A stretch of 64,000 bases of DNA from positions 86,604,451 through 86,668,450 of the forward strand of contig NC_082595.1 in the NCBI RefSeq assembly GCF_030936135.1. The letters run 5' to 3'. Source of the DNA: Gavia stellata (taxonomy: Eukaryota > Chordata > Aves > Gaviiformes > Gaviidae). Positions within the stretch are counted from its first letter, which is position 1, and each line of letters begins with the position of its first letter. The translations under genes were made by a program, and so were the position numbers. This document shows positions 1-12,302 of this stretch, piece by piece. A model generated the notes under the pieces. The model ran no database searches and was not told the origin of the DNA. It saw nothing but the letters and a program-made list of their open reading frames with translations.

Positions 1-3000
1 TGGGAATAAATCCCATAGCCCAAAGACAATCCTATACACAGGATACTAGAAGATGTTTTAATCAAGCTGCAAGGAGAATTGGGGTTTTTGAGTGTTTCCT
101 CTTGATGAGTTTTGGACTAAGTTAATTCATAAAGCCAAGTTCATTTCAGAAGAACAGATTCAGGAAGCAGTCAATTACTCTTCATACAACTTCAAAACAA
201 CAGGCTAAATTACAAAAGTACCTAGATGACAAGCATGTCTGAAAACAGTCAACACATTTTAATGAAAGACAAAACTTCCAAAGTTTCCTAAACCAAAGAC
301 CACACTGTTCACTTTGCTTTCTTGAAATGTATATCACATTTGACTAATTAAGACAAACAAGAGGGTTTCATTAAAAAGAAAATAGAAAACATTGATCAAA
401 CACTCTGACAGTTCTTTTAGGAGAAGCAATCCTGATCTCTTGAAAGCAGGGAGCTGCTTAGGCTGCGGTGAGATCAGCAGCTATGCATGTACCAAAGGAG
501 AGCAAGCTCCATTTGCCCTGCACGGGAACTGGGCAATGTAAATGGCAGCATCAAGCCTGCCTGTAGGAATTGCCCGTGTCCAAGCCCTTGGCATTTAAAA
601 TCAAACTTACACAATCAGGATACAAGCAAATGTAATTTGTGGCAAACATCAGTAACAGCAGAGAAACTTTGTATTTATCCTGTTTAATAAAAAAAAATCA
701 AAACTCTCCAGCAAAGACTAAGAAGGACTTTTTAAAGCACAAATACCAAGCTCCAATACCTATCAGACTTTGGTGAAGGCCACAAAAAGGTATACTGTGA
801 AACATAAGACACAGTAAAGCCTGTCACTGAAACTGAAGCTTGTTAGAACACAAACTTTGGTGTCATTGTATTTACACGGCAGACCATTACATTTATTACA
901 TAAAGTAAGGCAAAAAGAGAAGTCATTTATCTGAAGTCTGTTCTGAGCAGGCCTTCAAAAACAAAATGAAGATTGACTGTTGAGGTGCCTTGCTCTAACC
1001 ATATCTTTTACCATAGCATTTGCAGTCCATGCAGTGGTTCTTATCTCACTGGACTGTACCCAGTAATTTTTCCCCAAGTCCTATATATGCACAATACATA
1101 TGTAACCCTCCACTGGCTTTCAGGCTATTTTACATTGCATACCACTATCAGCTATACCCTCATGGAAAAACTCTATTGACTTTAAAGGAGATGGTAAATT
1201 TTATAAAAAAAAAACTATGAAGAACATAAAAGTTATTTCTACATATGATTCCTGAACTGTTCTATGCAATTCCTAAATACATCCCAATTTCTAGAAGATG
1301 AGTCAAAGCCTTTAGGATTGTTGTTTTTCCAATAAATGGCATTCTGAGCAAGCCCAAGACACAGGTCTTCTTGCAATGTAAACAGACAACAGAAGCAGAA
1401 GCCTATGGACAAACTGAGACCTGGCACATGTGTACTAGTGAGAGACAAAAGCAAAGGTGACAATAGGAGCAAGAGCGAGCTAAGATGAAGGGAAGGAGGG
1501 AAAGCAGGCAGGCATTTGGAAAGCAGAGGGCAAAGGTAATGAACAATAGGTAAGAAGCATGTCAGCAAACAAAGTTTTCCAGAGTCAAAATTGAAAGCAG
1601 AGTGATGATAACAACAGATCCCAGATGCACTGAGTTTGGTCTCTTCCCACTGCATCAGTGCTGTTCCAACCTCCCTTTTATGAGTGTTGTACAGTCACCT
1701 CACTTTTCCTAGCTGAGCCTGGACTCTTGGGAAGGATGGGACCCATTACCAGGTCCCCAGGCCATCTGTGGTCAAGGGACTGACTCAACATTTCACCACA
1801 ATAACTCCTTGCTTTCTCTCCTTCCCTCCTCTTCCTTGCTCACTAGCTGCATCTCTCTCAAAGGGATCCTTATGATTATTTAGCCTGTTCTCTTCTATAA
1901 CACAGCCCATGAAATTTCACCAAGTGCTAAATGCACATCAAGTCCATAACTTCTAGCTGAGCTAGACAGCTCATCTGAAAGAGTACCAGGGCTTTGAAGA
2001 CAACACGTTAGAAAAACCCAACACATTCCCCAGTGAGTCAGTCCTATGTCCTCAGTAAAAAAAGTTTCCCTAAAAAAATTGTCTAGTTTTGCTTTCACCT
2101 ACTGAAACTCATGATCTCTTTCTGCTAAATAAAAAAAAAAATCTTCTTCCAAACAACTTATGCAACACAGAAGCGTAAACACTAATCACACACTTCACCT
2201 TGGTTCTTTAGTTTTAGTAAGTTATGCTAGCCAGAGCCTTAGCCATTCTCAAGCTGTCTTACTATCTTTCCAGTCTGGCAGCGTTGTTTTTAAAAACAGT
2301 CCCCAGAACAGGACATAATATTCCTGTAATTGTCCCTCTAATACTATATAGCGGTAATAACATAACCCTGCTGAGCTACCCAAAGACAGCACTTATTCCA
2401 TTGTACTGCAATTTTATACTCAACCAGTAATACATCAGAGCTCCAAATCATTTTCTGAATCAATGCTTTCCAAAATGCAGTCTCATATCCCGAGTGACCT
2501 ATATTCACAGCTCCTAGCTATGACTTTCCACTGAGCCATGTTAAAATGTGTGTTGCTCAAATGAATGTAGCCTAACAGATGATCAAAGTTGGTTTCTAGA
2601 AGAATCTCTCTTCATTTGACACAAATTACTTCAGTATTTGTAGTACTTGCCTACAATACTTGCTGTCTTCTAAATTAAGAAAGATTTGAGTAGCATCATG
2701 TCAAGAACAGATGCATAATCACCTCCCATCCCCAAAAAAGCCACCACAAACCCACAACCAAAACCACAAATCAAATCAACACTGTTTTCTGATGAGGTCT
2801 AGCACTTATATTTGGTGACGGCAACTGAAATCCATTTTGTGTATTGCATCAGGTCCATAACGTTGCTACTGTAATCAGCATCATACAGAAACAAGTCAAA
2901 TGCCTTAAGAGACTTGCATTTATTTACGACAGTTAGTGTCAGCTGAATATAATTTGAGATAAATTTGGCAGTACATATCTACATAAAGTCTCACTGAGTG

Positions 3001-5050
3001 GCATGGATCATGGCACCATCCTTTAATTCTACTCCAATTACATCTTGTATACAACATCATGCTCAACACATTCCTTCATGACCAATGTCAATGAAGACCA
3101 TTTCATTTACCTGTATAAGCCAATAGCACAGTAATTTTTTTTCCCTTTCCTGCTGAACTTCCCTAGTGCCTTGAGCATCAGTCAATACCTAAATCATTAG
3201 TTCTGTTCATTCTTTGGTCAATTCTCTGAAAACTCACTGGGGTAGCTATCAAACCTCACACATTAAGAAGCTTTTGACATGAACAATCAATGTTCTGCAT
3301 CTTCCCTGGTTACTACCAGATCACAAAGTATTTAGCAATTATTAAAAAGTGTCAAGACAAATATCATTCTCAAGTATGGAACAGAAATATTTGACAACAC
3401 CAACACTTACCGACATACACATCTGTAATACTGATTTATTCTTTCCACACATACCTAAAACTTTCCTCTTTGCCTTTAAACATGATAACCACACATTTTT
3501 ACTACTAGATTTACCTTTTATTAGCAGTGTATTTCATCACTGCCAATTTACGGTTATCAGTTTCTCACTTCCCCTACCACTCCTTAGCCCCTGTTATCCG
3601 TAACTATTCCTATTTCACTATACAGTTTTACCAGGGACAACAGAAGTGCTGCAGCACCACCATTAGCCCCATTTTATGCAGCACCTGCTTACAGTCATGC
3701 CACATAAAAACTGTGCATCTCCTCCCTTAACAGAGCCAAATCTGCCAGGGCTATTCACATTTTTTCACTTGAGTTAAGTGTGTTTTGAAACTTACTGGTT
3801 TGGGATCACTTAAAAATTAATTACCTCTAGAATTGTTTCTTTCTTTTTCCTTTTCAAGCTCTTGTTTAGAATAGTATATCAACATCAACCCCAAGTATTA
3901 AAAAACTCAAAGACTATAATATCTGACCACTTCTGTAGCACAAGAAGAAATTTTAGGTTCATTGAACTGCAAATTAAAATATCTAAAGAAGCACCTGCAC
4001 AGATATTTGCATTTTTGACAGATATAGCTTACAGAACTGGCATTCAGGAAGATAAACCATTATTAGCTAAGAAAATCAGTATTTCCCATACATGCATACA
4101 CACACACACTTCGAATACACACAGTAGATACAATTCATGACTAAGCTTTTCAAGTTCATTAACTACCAAATGCAATGCAGATTAAGTTTTACTGCTGCCC
4201 TCTGCCTCCAAATACTTCCACAAACTTGTATCAAGTTTTAATGTCTTGGCAAATGCGTTTCGTGCTTTCAAACTGAATTCAACCCTCAAGAAAACCTCAC
4301 CCTTTTGAATACAGCTTCTTCAGTCAAACGTGATTTATCACTTGGTAGAACAGAAGCCAAATTTGGCACATACTGTTTTGCTTCCATTTCCTTCAGAGTC
4401 CAAGCTGCTGCTCAGAGAATGGAGGGTATCTTCTTCCCCCCTCTGCGCTGGAGCCTGTGCTTGTTTAGAATAGTATATCAATAGTATATCAATAGTTTAG
4501 AATAGTATACCCTGTCTGCCTCTTGGTACCTCGAGAGTGTCAAGCGCAGCTTCCATAGGCTGCTCTGATCTATCTCCCCACTGATGTTTGCTCGCTTCAA
4601 GCATTCCTTATCTAGTCCTTGCAGCTACTGAGCAGCCCCGCTATCCTACAGGTTGTTTAATTTCTTTCAGAGATAAGAGCAGCTTTGTTCTTCTTGCACC
4701 AGGAATAACAACAACGCAGGGTGTGACAGCTCCCACTCCTCTTGCCGCACGCCATTAAAATAAAGCAGAAACACCTATTTCACCGAGAAAAGCTCTTATG
4801 ATCGTAGAAATTTGCACCTCATCTACTGTGTTTTGACCTTCTGGACAGGCTGACAAGACCTCAGGCAAGCAGCACTACGTGTTAGGTGTATCGACACGAC
4901 ACCCAGCTTTGGTTGCCCTTCTCCTCCTCACCTGACTGCCCGCAGGGCCTCTTGCTCACCCACAGAAAGCTTTAGCCCTTACCCACCCGGGAAATAACGA
5001 CGCGTGACCTGACCGCTACCCAGCCTTCCTTCAACCCCTCCTGCTCACGA
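1..5050. other. Non-coding AT-rich region left of the first CpG island
   Basis: No reading frame here looks like a conserved protein; all are short and low in complexity. If the possible minus-strand exon at 5.4 kb is real, this is probably its first intron. Small features are a CA-rich run near 4,090-4,130 and a reiterated insertion at 4,460-4,510, listed separately. I see no recognisable transposon. Confidence 0.6.
4460..4510. repeat. Reiterated insertion copied from a nearby sequence
   Basis: Bases 4,460-4,481 are identical over 22 nt to 3,861-3,882. The segment then repeats parts of itself: the core AATAGTATATC occurs at 4,469-4,479 and almost completely at 4,480-4,490, and TTTAGAATAGTATA recurs at 4,496-4,509. 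The unique flanks on each side differ from those of the source. This pattern resembles filler DNA left by error-prone end joining; that origin is inferred. Confidence 0.6.
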
Positions 5051-5900
5051 CAAGGGAGGGAAAAACGCGGAGACCGAGGGCTGCAGTCTCACACACGGTT
5101 CCCAATCGGCGGCCCAGCTCGAACGACCCTCTCCGGGCTCGGCAGGGCCCGGCAGCCAACGCCGAGGCGGGACAGCGCGAGGGGGGCTGCGCGGGCCCGG
5201 ATCGCCTCAGCGCGGCGAGGGCCGGCGGGCTCAGCCGGCCCCAGCAGGGGCTTCGCCCGCCAGCGGCACCGCCACACCCAACGCCACTCGTTACATATCT
5301 ACACGTAAACATATGCAGTAGACGTTAGGAGAGCGGGGCGGCCCCCTGCCGCCCGCGGGCGGAGCCCCCGCCTTCCGCCGCCGGCAGCCAGCGCGGCCAC
5401 GGCGCCGGTACCTCCGCGGGCTCCTGCGCGCAGCCCAGCCGCTCCTTCAGCTCCAGCACCCTCAGGGCGACGCTCCGCCCCTCCGCCATGGCGCCGGGCC
5501 CGGTTGCCCGTCCTGCCATGCCCCGCCCAGGCCGCGCAGCCCGCGTTGGCCCGTCTTGTAGCAGCGGCTGCCGCGCCATAGGCGGCGCGGCGGCCAGGCC
5601 CGGCGGGACCGGCTGCTGCCTCAGGGGCGCGGGCCGGCGGCGGCGCCTCTTCTCCCCGTCCGCGCCAGGCGTCAGCGGTGCCCACTGTTTCTTCAGCTCC
5701 CCAACCCTCAGGGCTTTTTGCCCCTCGCCACGCCGCCGGGCCCTCCGATCCGCCCCACACTGCTCACCCGAGCTGGGCGCTGCCCCGGGCCGACCTCTGA
5801 GCTTTTTCCGGGGCTTTCACGGACGGGGGTCGATGGCCAGGGCCCGAACCGTGCCGGGGCCCTGCTAACAGGCGGTGCAGGCAGCCGTGCCCTGGGCCTG
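5050..5900 (-). promoter_or_regulatory. CpG island, probable minus-strand promoter
   Basis: A block of about 0.85 kb rich in CG dinucleotides and GC boxes stands out sharply from AT-rich DNA on both sides. Together with the start codon and splice donor inside it (5,412-5,489), it looks like a housekeeping-type promoter firing leftward. A plus-strand AATAAA at 6,031-6,036, just outside the island, could end a short divergent upstream transcript. The island is seen directly; the direction is inferred from the exon candidate. Confidence 0.65.
5412..5489 (-). CDS. Possible first coding exon of an unidentified gene
   Basis: On the minus strand an ATG at 5,489 lies in a near-ideal Kozak context (GCCATGG). 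It opens a 26-codon frame starting MAEGRSVALR and continuing with a leucine- and charge-rich stretch that could begin a helix. The frame meets a good splice donor, GAG|GTACCG, at 5,412/5,411, in phase 0. The exon sits inside a CpG island, as first exons often do. I do not recognise the protein. In human the next gene on this side is LRRC1, which would have the same orientation, but its N-terminus (starting MFHCIPLW) does not match. The exon could belong to a bird gene absent or unannotated in mammals, an alternative first exon, or a non-coding transcript. If translated, the gene continues left beyond the window. Confidence 0.35.
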
Positions 5901-8900
5901 AGCTCGGGTCTCCTGTCCCACGAAGGCAGGCAAAGCCAACAGGGCCCGACCCAAAGTGGCTCTTCCCTGCCGGGCTGTTCGCTGATAGCTGCAGTTGACC
6001 TGGTTGTTCGCTACCAAACTATCAGCAAGTAATAAAGACTGCATGCTTTTCTTTGTTCTGCCTCTTTCTGCTTTATTTAAATATGCAGCTATAATTGCAG
6101 CTATAATTGAAGTAAGCCCATGGAGGTGAGCCAGAGGGGGGAGAAAAGCAGCCTGCCCCAAGAAACACCATGGCATTTTCTCTTAGGTTGCATGATCTGC
6201 CAGCACAGCCGTGCCAGCCTCAGGAGGAGCTGTTAAAGGTCTCTGCCCCCAGGGAACACCAGGTGGTAGGTGGGACACCGTTAGCATCAGAGTAATTTGC
6301 ACTTGCTCGTGCAAACTCGTTCGGTTTCCTGCAGGTAATTACAAGGTCCGTGGCGTTTCTGTTGTCTCCGCATGGCTCTAAGGCTGCTTCGTGGCCATTA
6401 AGCACAATGGCTTTCGTAGGGGTAGCAAGGCCAAGCCCACGAAGACATGGCTGGTGCCCTCAGGCATGCTCCTGCAGTCCTAACCCGCAGGTAAAGGTAG
6501 CACTGAGGCTGAAAAGGGCATCCTTTTCTTTCTGTCCTGCCTTATTTACAGCCTGATGGCTAATGCATTTGGTTTTGAGTGGGACAGAGCACTTCTGGGC
6601 CCTGCAACTTTCAGCGTGGCTCTTCTGTGTTTTACCTAAGGTCACAAAAAATGTAGGACAGGGAATTGGTCTTTCGTGCTGTGTGCACTGCATAGCTGAA
6701 ACAGGATCTCTGCCATGGAGCTTGCTGGGGCTGAGCACATGCTTGAAAGACTCCAAGCTGAATGAGTCCCTCCTAAAAAAAATCTATGGGTTTGCAGTAT
6801 TTCCTTCGAAATAATTAAAATAGATATATAGAACACCTTTCACTCTTTAAAGCAGTGTTTGGGGGAAGCGTTAAAAAGAGCGTATCCAGTCTGAATTGCA
6901 GGAGAATTTTAAGTAGGCAAAAGTCTGGTATTTCCACGTTCAGGTTACTACTCTTGCAAAATAGATCTTATTACAGATTGGCACAGCGTGTAGCAAATTT
7001 ATCAGTAGAGAAACCAAAATAGCTGGTAGGGCAATACAGTAGGTAGAGTGCTCAGGTTCGATATGGAAAAAACAAATCTAGGTCCCTGTTGCAGACTGAC
7101 TCTCCAGTTCCCATGCTCATCCGTTACAGAAATGATTAACTCATCTTCACAGTGTATAGAGACTTCATCACTCCTCCGTTAAAATCAGCCATCCTCAACT
7201 AGTTACTCTTTCTTTATTTTTCTGGCCCTAATAATATGAAATTACTTATACAAAGTGGCATTTATGCAGAAGAAATCTTGGAAGAGATTCAGCCCACACC
7301 AGCATTATGGTTAAAGTCATCTTTGAGTAGGGAAGTTGAGGCTCAGATTGTCATATGGATTATGCAATTGAAGCTGGGTTACCTGTATGTAGTTTGAAAG
7401 CCTTAATTATCACGTTACTGGGTTTTCTGAGATAAGGAAAATCTCCTTGCTACAATTCTGCCCAATTATTCCAAAAGATCATGATTGCATGCCAGTGAAG
7501 AGGAAGAAAACACTTAAAATCTCAAAAACTTTCCTAAAACAAGAAAAATGTTTCTAGCCCACATCTAACTGCAGCATTTCTTGTATCGCCTGTTTTAACT
7601 TTGGCAGAGGAAAGAATTCCAAGTTTTCTTGGTCCTTCAAAACTTCCGGACAATGCTTGTGATTACGAGGATTTGTTTGTTTGGCATAGATGGAGGACTC
7701 CTCTTAGGAAGAAGTGGGGTTACCACACACAAAAATAGAGCTCCAATAATTGCTCTGTCACTACATGCTCAAGAGCTGTGTTGTGCCATCAGCTCCACTT
7801 CAAGGCTTGCAAACTCTCATCTGCTCCCCAGGGTCCTCTCCATGCCCTACTGCCAGTGCTCGGTGAGTTTCCGAGGAAGGAGAGAAACCAGGAAGAGAAA
7901 TAGGATTTGTATGAGCAGCTAGGTGAGTTTCAGGGGGTGGATCGATGTGAGAGGCTTAGCTGGGCAAAATTGGGCAATGAACTGGGAGCGAGTGATCGAG
8001 CACTGGGGGAGGTCTGCCTTGTGAGGGAGGTCTGAGTGACCCACCTGGGGCTGGGTGTCTTGCTGAACACAGTTCCTCAAAGCCACCTTCTGTGAAATCA
8101 AGGCCTGTGTATTTGATCCTGTATGTTTATTCAGCAGCTTAAAAAGCAAACATGTTTCTTTTCCATCTCTTTATTGAAAAGACTGCAGTTTCCACTGAAA
8201 TTCTCCAATTATCTCCAATCTGCATAAGGAGCTTCAGCCTTCCTAAAGGCATTACTGGTGTGATTACTCAATACATTCAGATTAATGCATTTAAAGCTAT
8301 TTTTCATAACTATTTATCATAGTGAACTAAAAACGGGCTTGGGGGGTGCGTAGTATTTGGCTGAGTATACACAAAGGGCTCAGAGCAAACAAAGCAGTCA
8401 CGATCTAAAGCCGAGCCTGAGTTTTGTTAACAGCTTTAGTTGACCAAGGTAGATGTCCATGTGGCCATGGCTGTAACGCTTGCATTCCACCACAAATCAA
8501 AGCATGATGACCTCAAAGAAAAGGCTTTACATTTTCCAGAAAGAGTTCAGTAATGGTTGTGCATGGATTAGAAAAGATGGTTATAATTGCCTTAAGGCCT
8601 ATCTTTGTTGATACTTTCCCTGTCTCTGATTCTGACTCATGCACATGGAGCAAATAATAACAATTACTCTTGTTTGTTGGGCTAAGAACAAATCTCTTGA
8701 AATGTTTGTGCTTTTTTCCCTTAAAAATGTTAAAACATTACTACATGACCTGCTACTGCTGAATGGATTGATAGTATTGTCCTTAGTCACTCACATAGAC
8801 CAGTTGCATATGGAGCAAATTAAATATTTTTTCCCCAAGATTCACTCATACCTAAAAGGATACATCTTGACAGGCTTAAGATATTGCCAAAAAATGTACT

Positions 8901-10306
8901 ACCCCCTCTTTTAACTGAGAAGATAATTCATAACTTGATTGCAAGGACTTCAATCAATATAAAAATATTTTATAGTCATTAATTTCTATGCCATTGGAAA
9001 GGAAATAAGCAGAAAGACAACAGGCTATTTTCAAGATATAAAGGAAACAACGTTAAGAATATCTGAAAATTTAAAAACATATTAAATCAAAGTTTGATTT
9101 TAAAAAAATGTATCATGATTTGCAGCTAATCCTGGTGCTGGTTATTTTTTAAAAGACTTTGTTGTGTGCAAATTAATGGAAAATGAGAATGACTAGTTCC
9201 AAGACCAGCTTGCACTCTGCATAATAGCCAAGTACGCTATCAGTGGTCCTCTCATCTTGAAGACCAAGTCACTAAAGGTTTCGTGTTTTTTGCCCTAATG
9301 TACAACCAAAGTTTCAGAACTATGGGAGATGTTTGATTTGTGTCAGTGTTAGTACATTGAGATGTTGAGGCATGCCCCACAAGATGGTTGTCTGTATACT
9401 GCACAGCTCAAAGCATGTCTAGTGTTTTCAGAAATTAGAAATTAGTTTTGTATTTTTAGTGGGGATATTTCCCCATTGTCATTCGTGTGTTTTTGTCAAC
9501 AGGGAATCATATAAGGACGTTGGAAACACATTTGTAGAGACTGAACAAGACTTAAATTTATTTTACAATGTGCTAGTAAATTTTAAAGATATGGTATGAA
9601 AATTAGAATAATCTCTTATTTTCTACAGATCATGATAGTGTATTCATTCCGGAGAAGTGTCCCCTTTATCAAAAAAAACCCTAACTGAAAAATAAAAAAA
9701 AAAAATATATAATCTTTCTCTGAAAAATGTTGGCTTTTTAGGACATCTTAAAATTATAAAAATTGATAAAAGTCTGAGCATGAGCTGTTAGAAAAGGGAA
9801 CACTGAGTACCTCAGGTTCACTAGTATGTATATGTTTGGGAATCTTGTTTTAGAAATATGCCTGTTCTAGCTACAAAAACTAATTTTCACTAGTTTTTAA
9901 AACTCATGAAGCACAGTGGGGAATAGATTCTTTGTGTAAAAATCATTGCAGCTGATCCTATTAAGGCAGAGCTTCAAAAAAAGTTAAGGATAATTGTCCA
10001 TGTAAGGTATTTTATAATTAGATTGAACTGGTAAATTAAAATATATTGAGATGTGTTAAGATTATGATAGATGTCATCCTGCATATTAAATTGATGTTAT
10101 ACTGAGTTGTATAGTTGAGGCAGTAGGAATCTACACATGAGAAAAAATACATAGTATGGTAAGGAGGAGTTCCTAAAATATATCTTAAAATAAGGCTTCA
10201 TCCTTAATTTTTCGCAGCTGTGGCCCTATTTTTGGTAAGGAAAGCTGGTTACCTTGCTGTTGGGAGGGCTTGGCTTTACATCCCTCCTGTTCACTCTCAT
10301 TTCACT
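5901..10306. other. Non-coding intergenic DNA
   Basis: Between the CpG island and the first CR1 I see no coding exon, RNA gene or recognisable transposon. Base composition drops back to AT-rich. The open frames are short and not protein-like. Runs of A and T around 9,660-9,715 are the only simple-sequence features. Confidence 0.6.
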
Positions 10307-11417
10307 CACAGAATCACAGAATCACAGAATCACTACGGTTGGAAAAGACCTGTAAGATCATTAAGTCCAACCTGGAAAAAAAAAAAAAAACAAAAAAAAA
10401 ACAACCCACCACACAACAACAACAAGCCACAACCCACCCAACACCACACAGCACCATGTCCATCAAGCTACATCCCACAATGCCACATCCACACGCTCCT
10501 TGAATATCTCCAGGGAGTGTGACTCTACCACCTCCCTGGGCAGCCTATTCCAATGTTTCACTACTCTCTCAGTAAAGAACTTTTTCCTAATATCTAGCCT
10601 GAACCTCCCCTGGCGCAACTTGAGGCCATTTCCTCTAGTCCTGTCACTAGTCACTTGGGAGAAGAGACCAGCACCCACCTCTCTGCAACCCCCTTTCAGG
10701 TAGTTGTAGAGAGCGATGAGGTCTCCCCTCAGCCTCCTCTTCTCCAGACTGAACAACCCCAGCTCCCTCAGCCGCTCCTCATAAGACTTGTGCTCCAGAC
10801 CCCTCACCAGCTTCGTCGCCCTTCTCTGGACACGCTCCAGCACCTCAATGTCCTTCTTGTAGTGAGGGGCCCAAAACTGAACACAGTATTCGAGGTGCGG
10901 CCTCACCAGCGCCGAGTACAGAGGCACGATCACCTCCCTGCTCCTGCTGGCCACACCATTTCTGATACAAGCCAGGAAGCCGTTGGCCTTCTTGGCCACC
11001 TGGGCACACTGCTGGCTCATATTCAGCCGGGTGTCGATCAACACCCCCAGGTCCTTTTCTGCGGGGGAGCTTTCCAGCCACTCATCCCCAAGCCTGTAGC
11101 GTTGCCTGGGGTTGTTGTGGCCGAAGTGTAGAACCCGGCACTTGGCCTTATTGAACTTCATCCGGTTGGCCTCAGCCCATCGATCCAGCCTGTCCAGATC
11201 CCTCTGCAGAGCCTTCCTACCCTCAAGCAGATCAACACTCCCTCCCAACTTGGTGTCGTCTGCAAACTTGCTGAGGGAGCACTCTATCCCCTCATCCAGA
11301 TCATCAATAAAGACATTAAACAAGACCGGTCCCAAAACTGAGCCCTGGGGGACTCCGCTTGTGACCGGCCGCCAAGTGGATTTCACCCCATTCACTACAA
11401 CTCTCTGGGCTCGGCCA
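10307..11417 (-). mobile_element. CR1 LINE, 5'-truncated, minus strand (copy A)
   Basis: This is a chicken-repeat-1 non-LTR retrotransposon in reverse orientation. Its 3' end lies at the left, where three ATTCTGTG-type units (seen as CAGAATCA on the plus strand) sit next to the usual CR1 tail, GGTTGGACTT...GGTCTTTTCCAACC in sense. The 3' untranslated part holds long T/GT-rich tracts, which appear as A-rich runs at 10,374-10,430 on the plus strand. The C-terminal half of the reverse transcriptase is open upstream of it. The copy is almost identical to copy D at 46.0 kb and truncated at nearly the same point. It lacks the endonuclease and most of the RT, so it cannot move by itself. Confidence 0.95.
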
Positions 11418-11428
11418 GAGCCACTCAT
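10463..11428 (-). pseudogene. CR1 reverse transcriptase C-terminal fragment (copy A)
   Basis: A 321-residue frame without a stop encodes the last part of the CR1 ORF2 protein. Visible RT signatures are [14 protein letters not shown] (the motif B region) near residues 25-38 and the catalytic FADD near residues 56-59. The C-terminal connection domain follows, with [13 protein letters not shown]. The N-terminal endonuclease and the first RT motifs are missing through 5' truncation. The annotated start lies at or just outside the element, so this is a fossil, not a host gene. The intact frame suggests a fairly recent insertion. Confidence 0.9.
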
Positions 11429-12076
11429 TTCATCACCTCTAATTCCCTATTCTGTTTTTTCATTTTTATCTTGTAACTTTTTGTAACTCTACTAGCACAG
11501 CAATGCCCTTTTGTTGAAAACAACAAGTGTTATTTTTCAGCAGTTGTTGTAATAGCCCATCTGAGCCTGGAGGCAATCAAATAAATCTACGAGATTAAGC
11601 ATTACACAAAGTACAGCCAAGAGAAAATCTTCCCTTTCTCAGACTTCCACTTCCCCCAATTCCTTCCCTCCCCACGCAGTCACTCGCAGCCTTTTTATCT
11701 CTCCTGTGGGATGAAATTCTTCTGGGATGTGGACGTTTGGCTTTGTATTACTCCTGAGGTTGACTGGCAAGAGGTGGAGGCACACTATTCCGGTGTATGG
11801 TAAAACCCACAAGTTAGGATACTTTTTTGCGAGACAGAAGATTAAAGTTCACATCTCTCTGCAAATACATCAGGGGATATGAGCCAGTATCCTTGAAAGC
11901 CAAGGCAAGTCTTTATGGAAGCAGTGACCTAACTCCAAGAAACAGGACATGGCTGTGAATGACCATCAGCTGGTCTCCTTCCCTCTGCCCCGAGTTAAGC
12001 ACCAAAATCCTAAGAAAGTGGAACTAAAGTGCCAGCTTTTCCTTGGCATTTCCTGCTGGTTATTTTAGAATAATAT
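11418..12076. other. Non-coding gap between two CR1 copies
   Basis: About 660 bp without a protein-like frame or recognisable repeat. It has a C/T-rich stretch around 11,630-11,705. Confidence 0.55.
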
Positions 12077-12302
12077 AATCGCAGAATGGTTTGGGTTGGA
12101 AGGGACCTTCAAAGATCATCCAGTCCAACCCCCCTGCCATGGGACATCTTTCACAGGGTCAGGTTGCTCAGAGCCCCGTCCGTCCTGACCTTGAACACTT
12201 CCAGGGATGGAGCATCCAGAACTTCTCTGGGCAACCTGTTCTAGTGTCTCACCACCCTCATCATAAAAAATATCTTCCTTATGTCCAATCTAAACCTGTC
12301 CC
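12077..12302 (-). mobile_element. Old CR1 3' fragment, minus strand (copy E)
   Basis: The plus strand reads as the reverse complement of a CR1 tail: CAGAATGGTTTGGGTTGGAA, then GGGACCTTCAAAGATCATCC and AGTCCAACCCCCCTGCCATG. A diverged stretch of the C-terminal RT region follows, whose plus strand includes CTGGGCAACCTGTTCTAGTG. It is more degraded than the copies at 10.3 and 46.0 kb and belongs to another subfamily. The right boundary is approximate. Confidence 0.85.

Noticed and set aside
5412-5489. Assignment of the minus-strand exon to LRRC1
   Set aside because: Synteny would suggest it, but the peptide does not resemble the LRRC1 N-terminus and has no leucine-rich repeat.
5299-5868. Ala/Gly/Pro-rich ORFs in the first CpG island (153 codons minus, 126 plus)
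   Set aside because: Composition-driven. Only the short segment at 5,412-5,489 has a good start context and splice donor.
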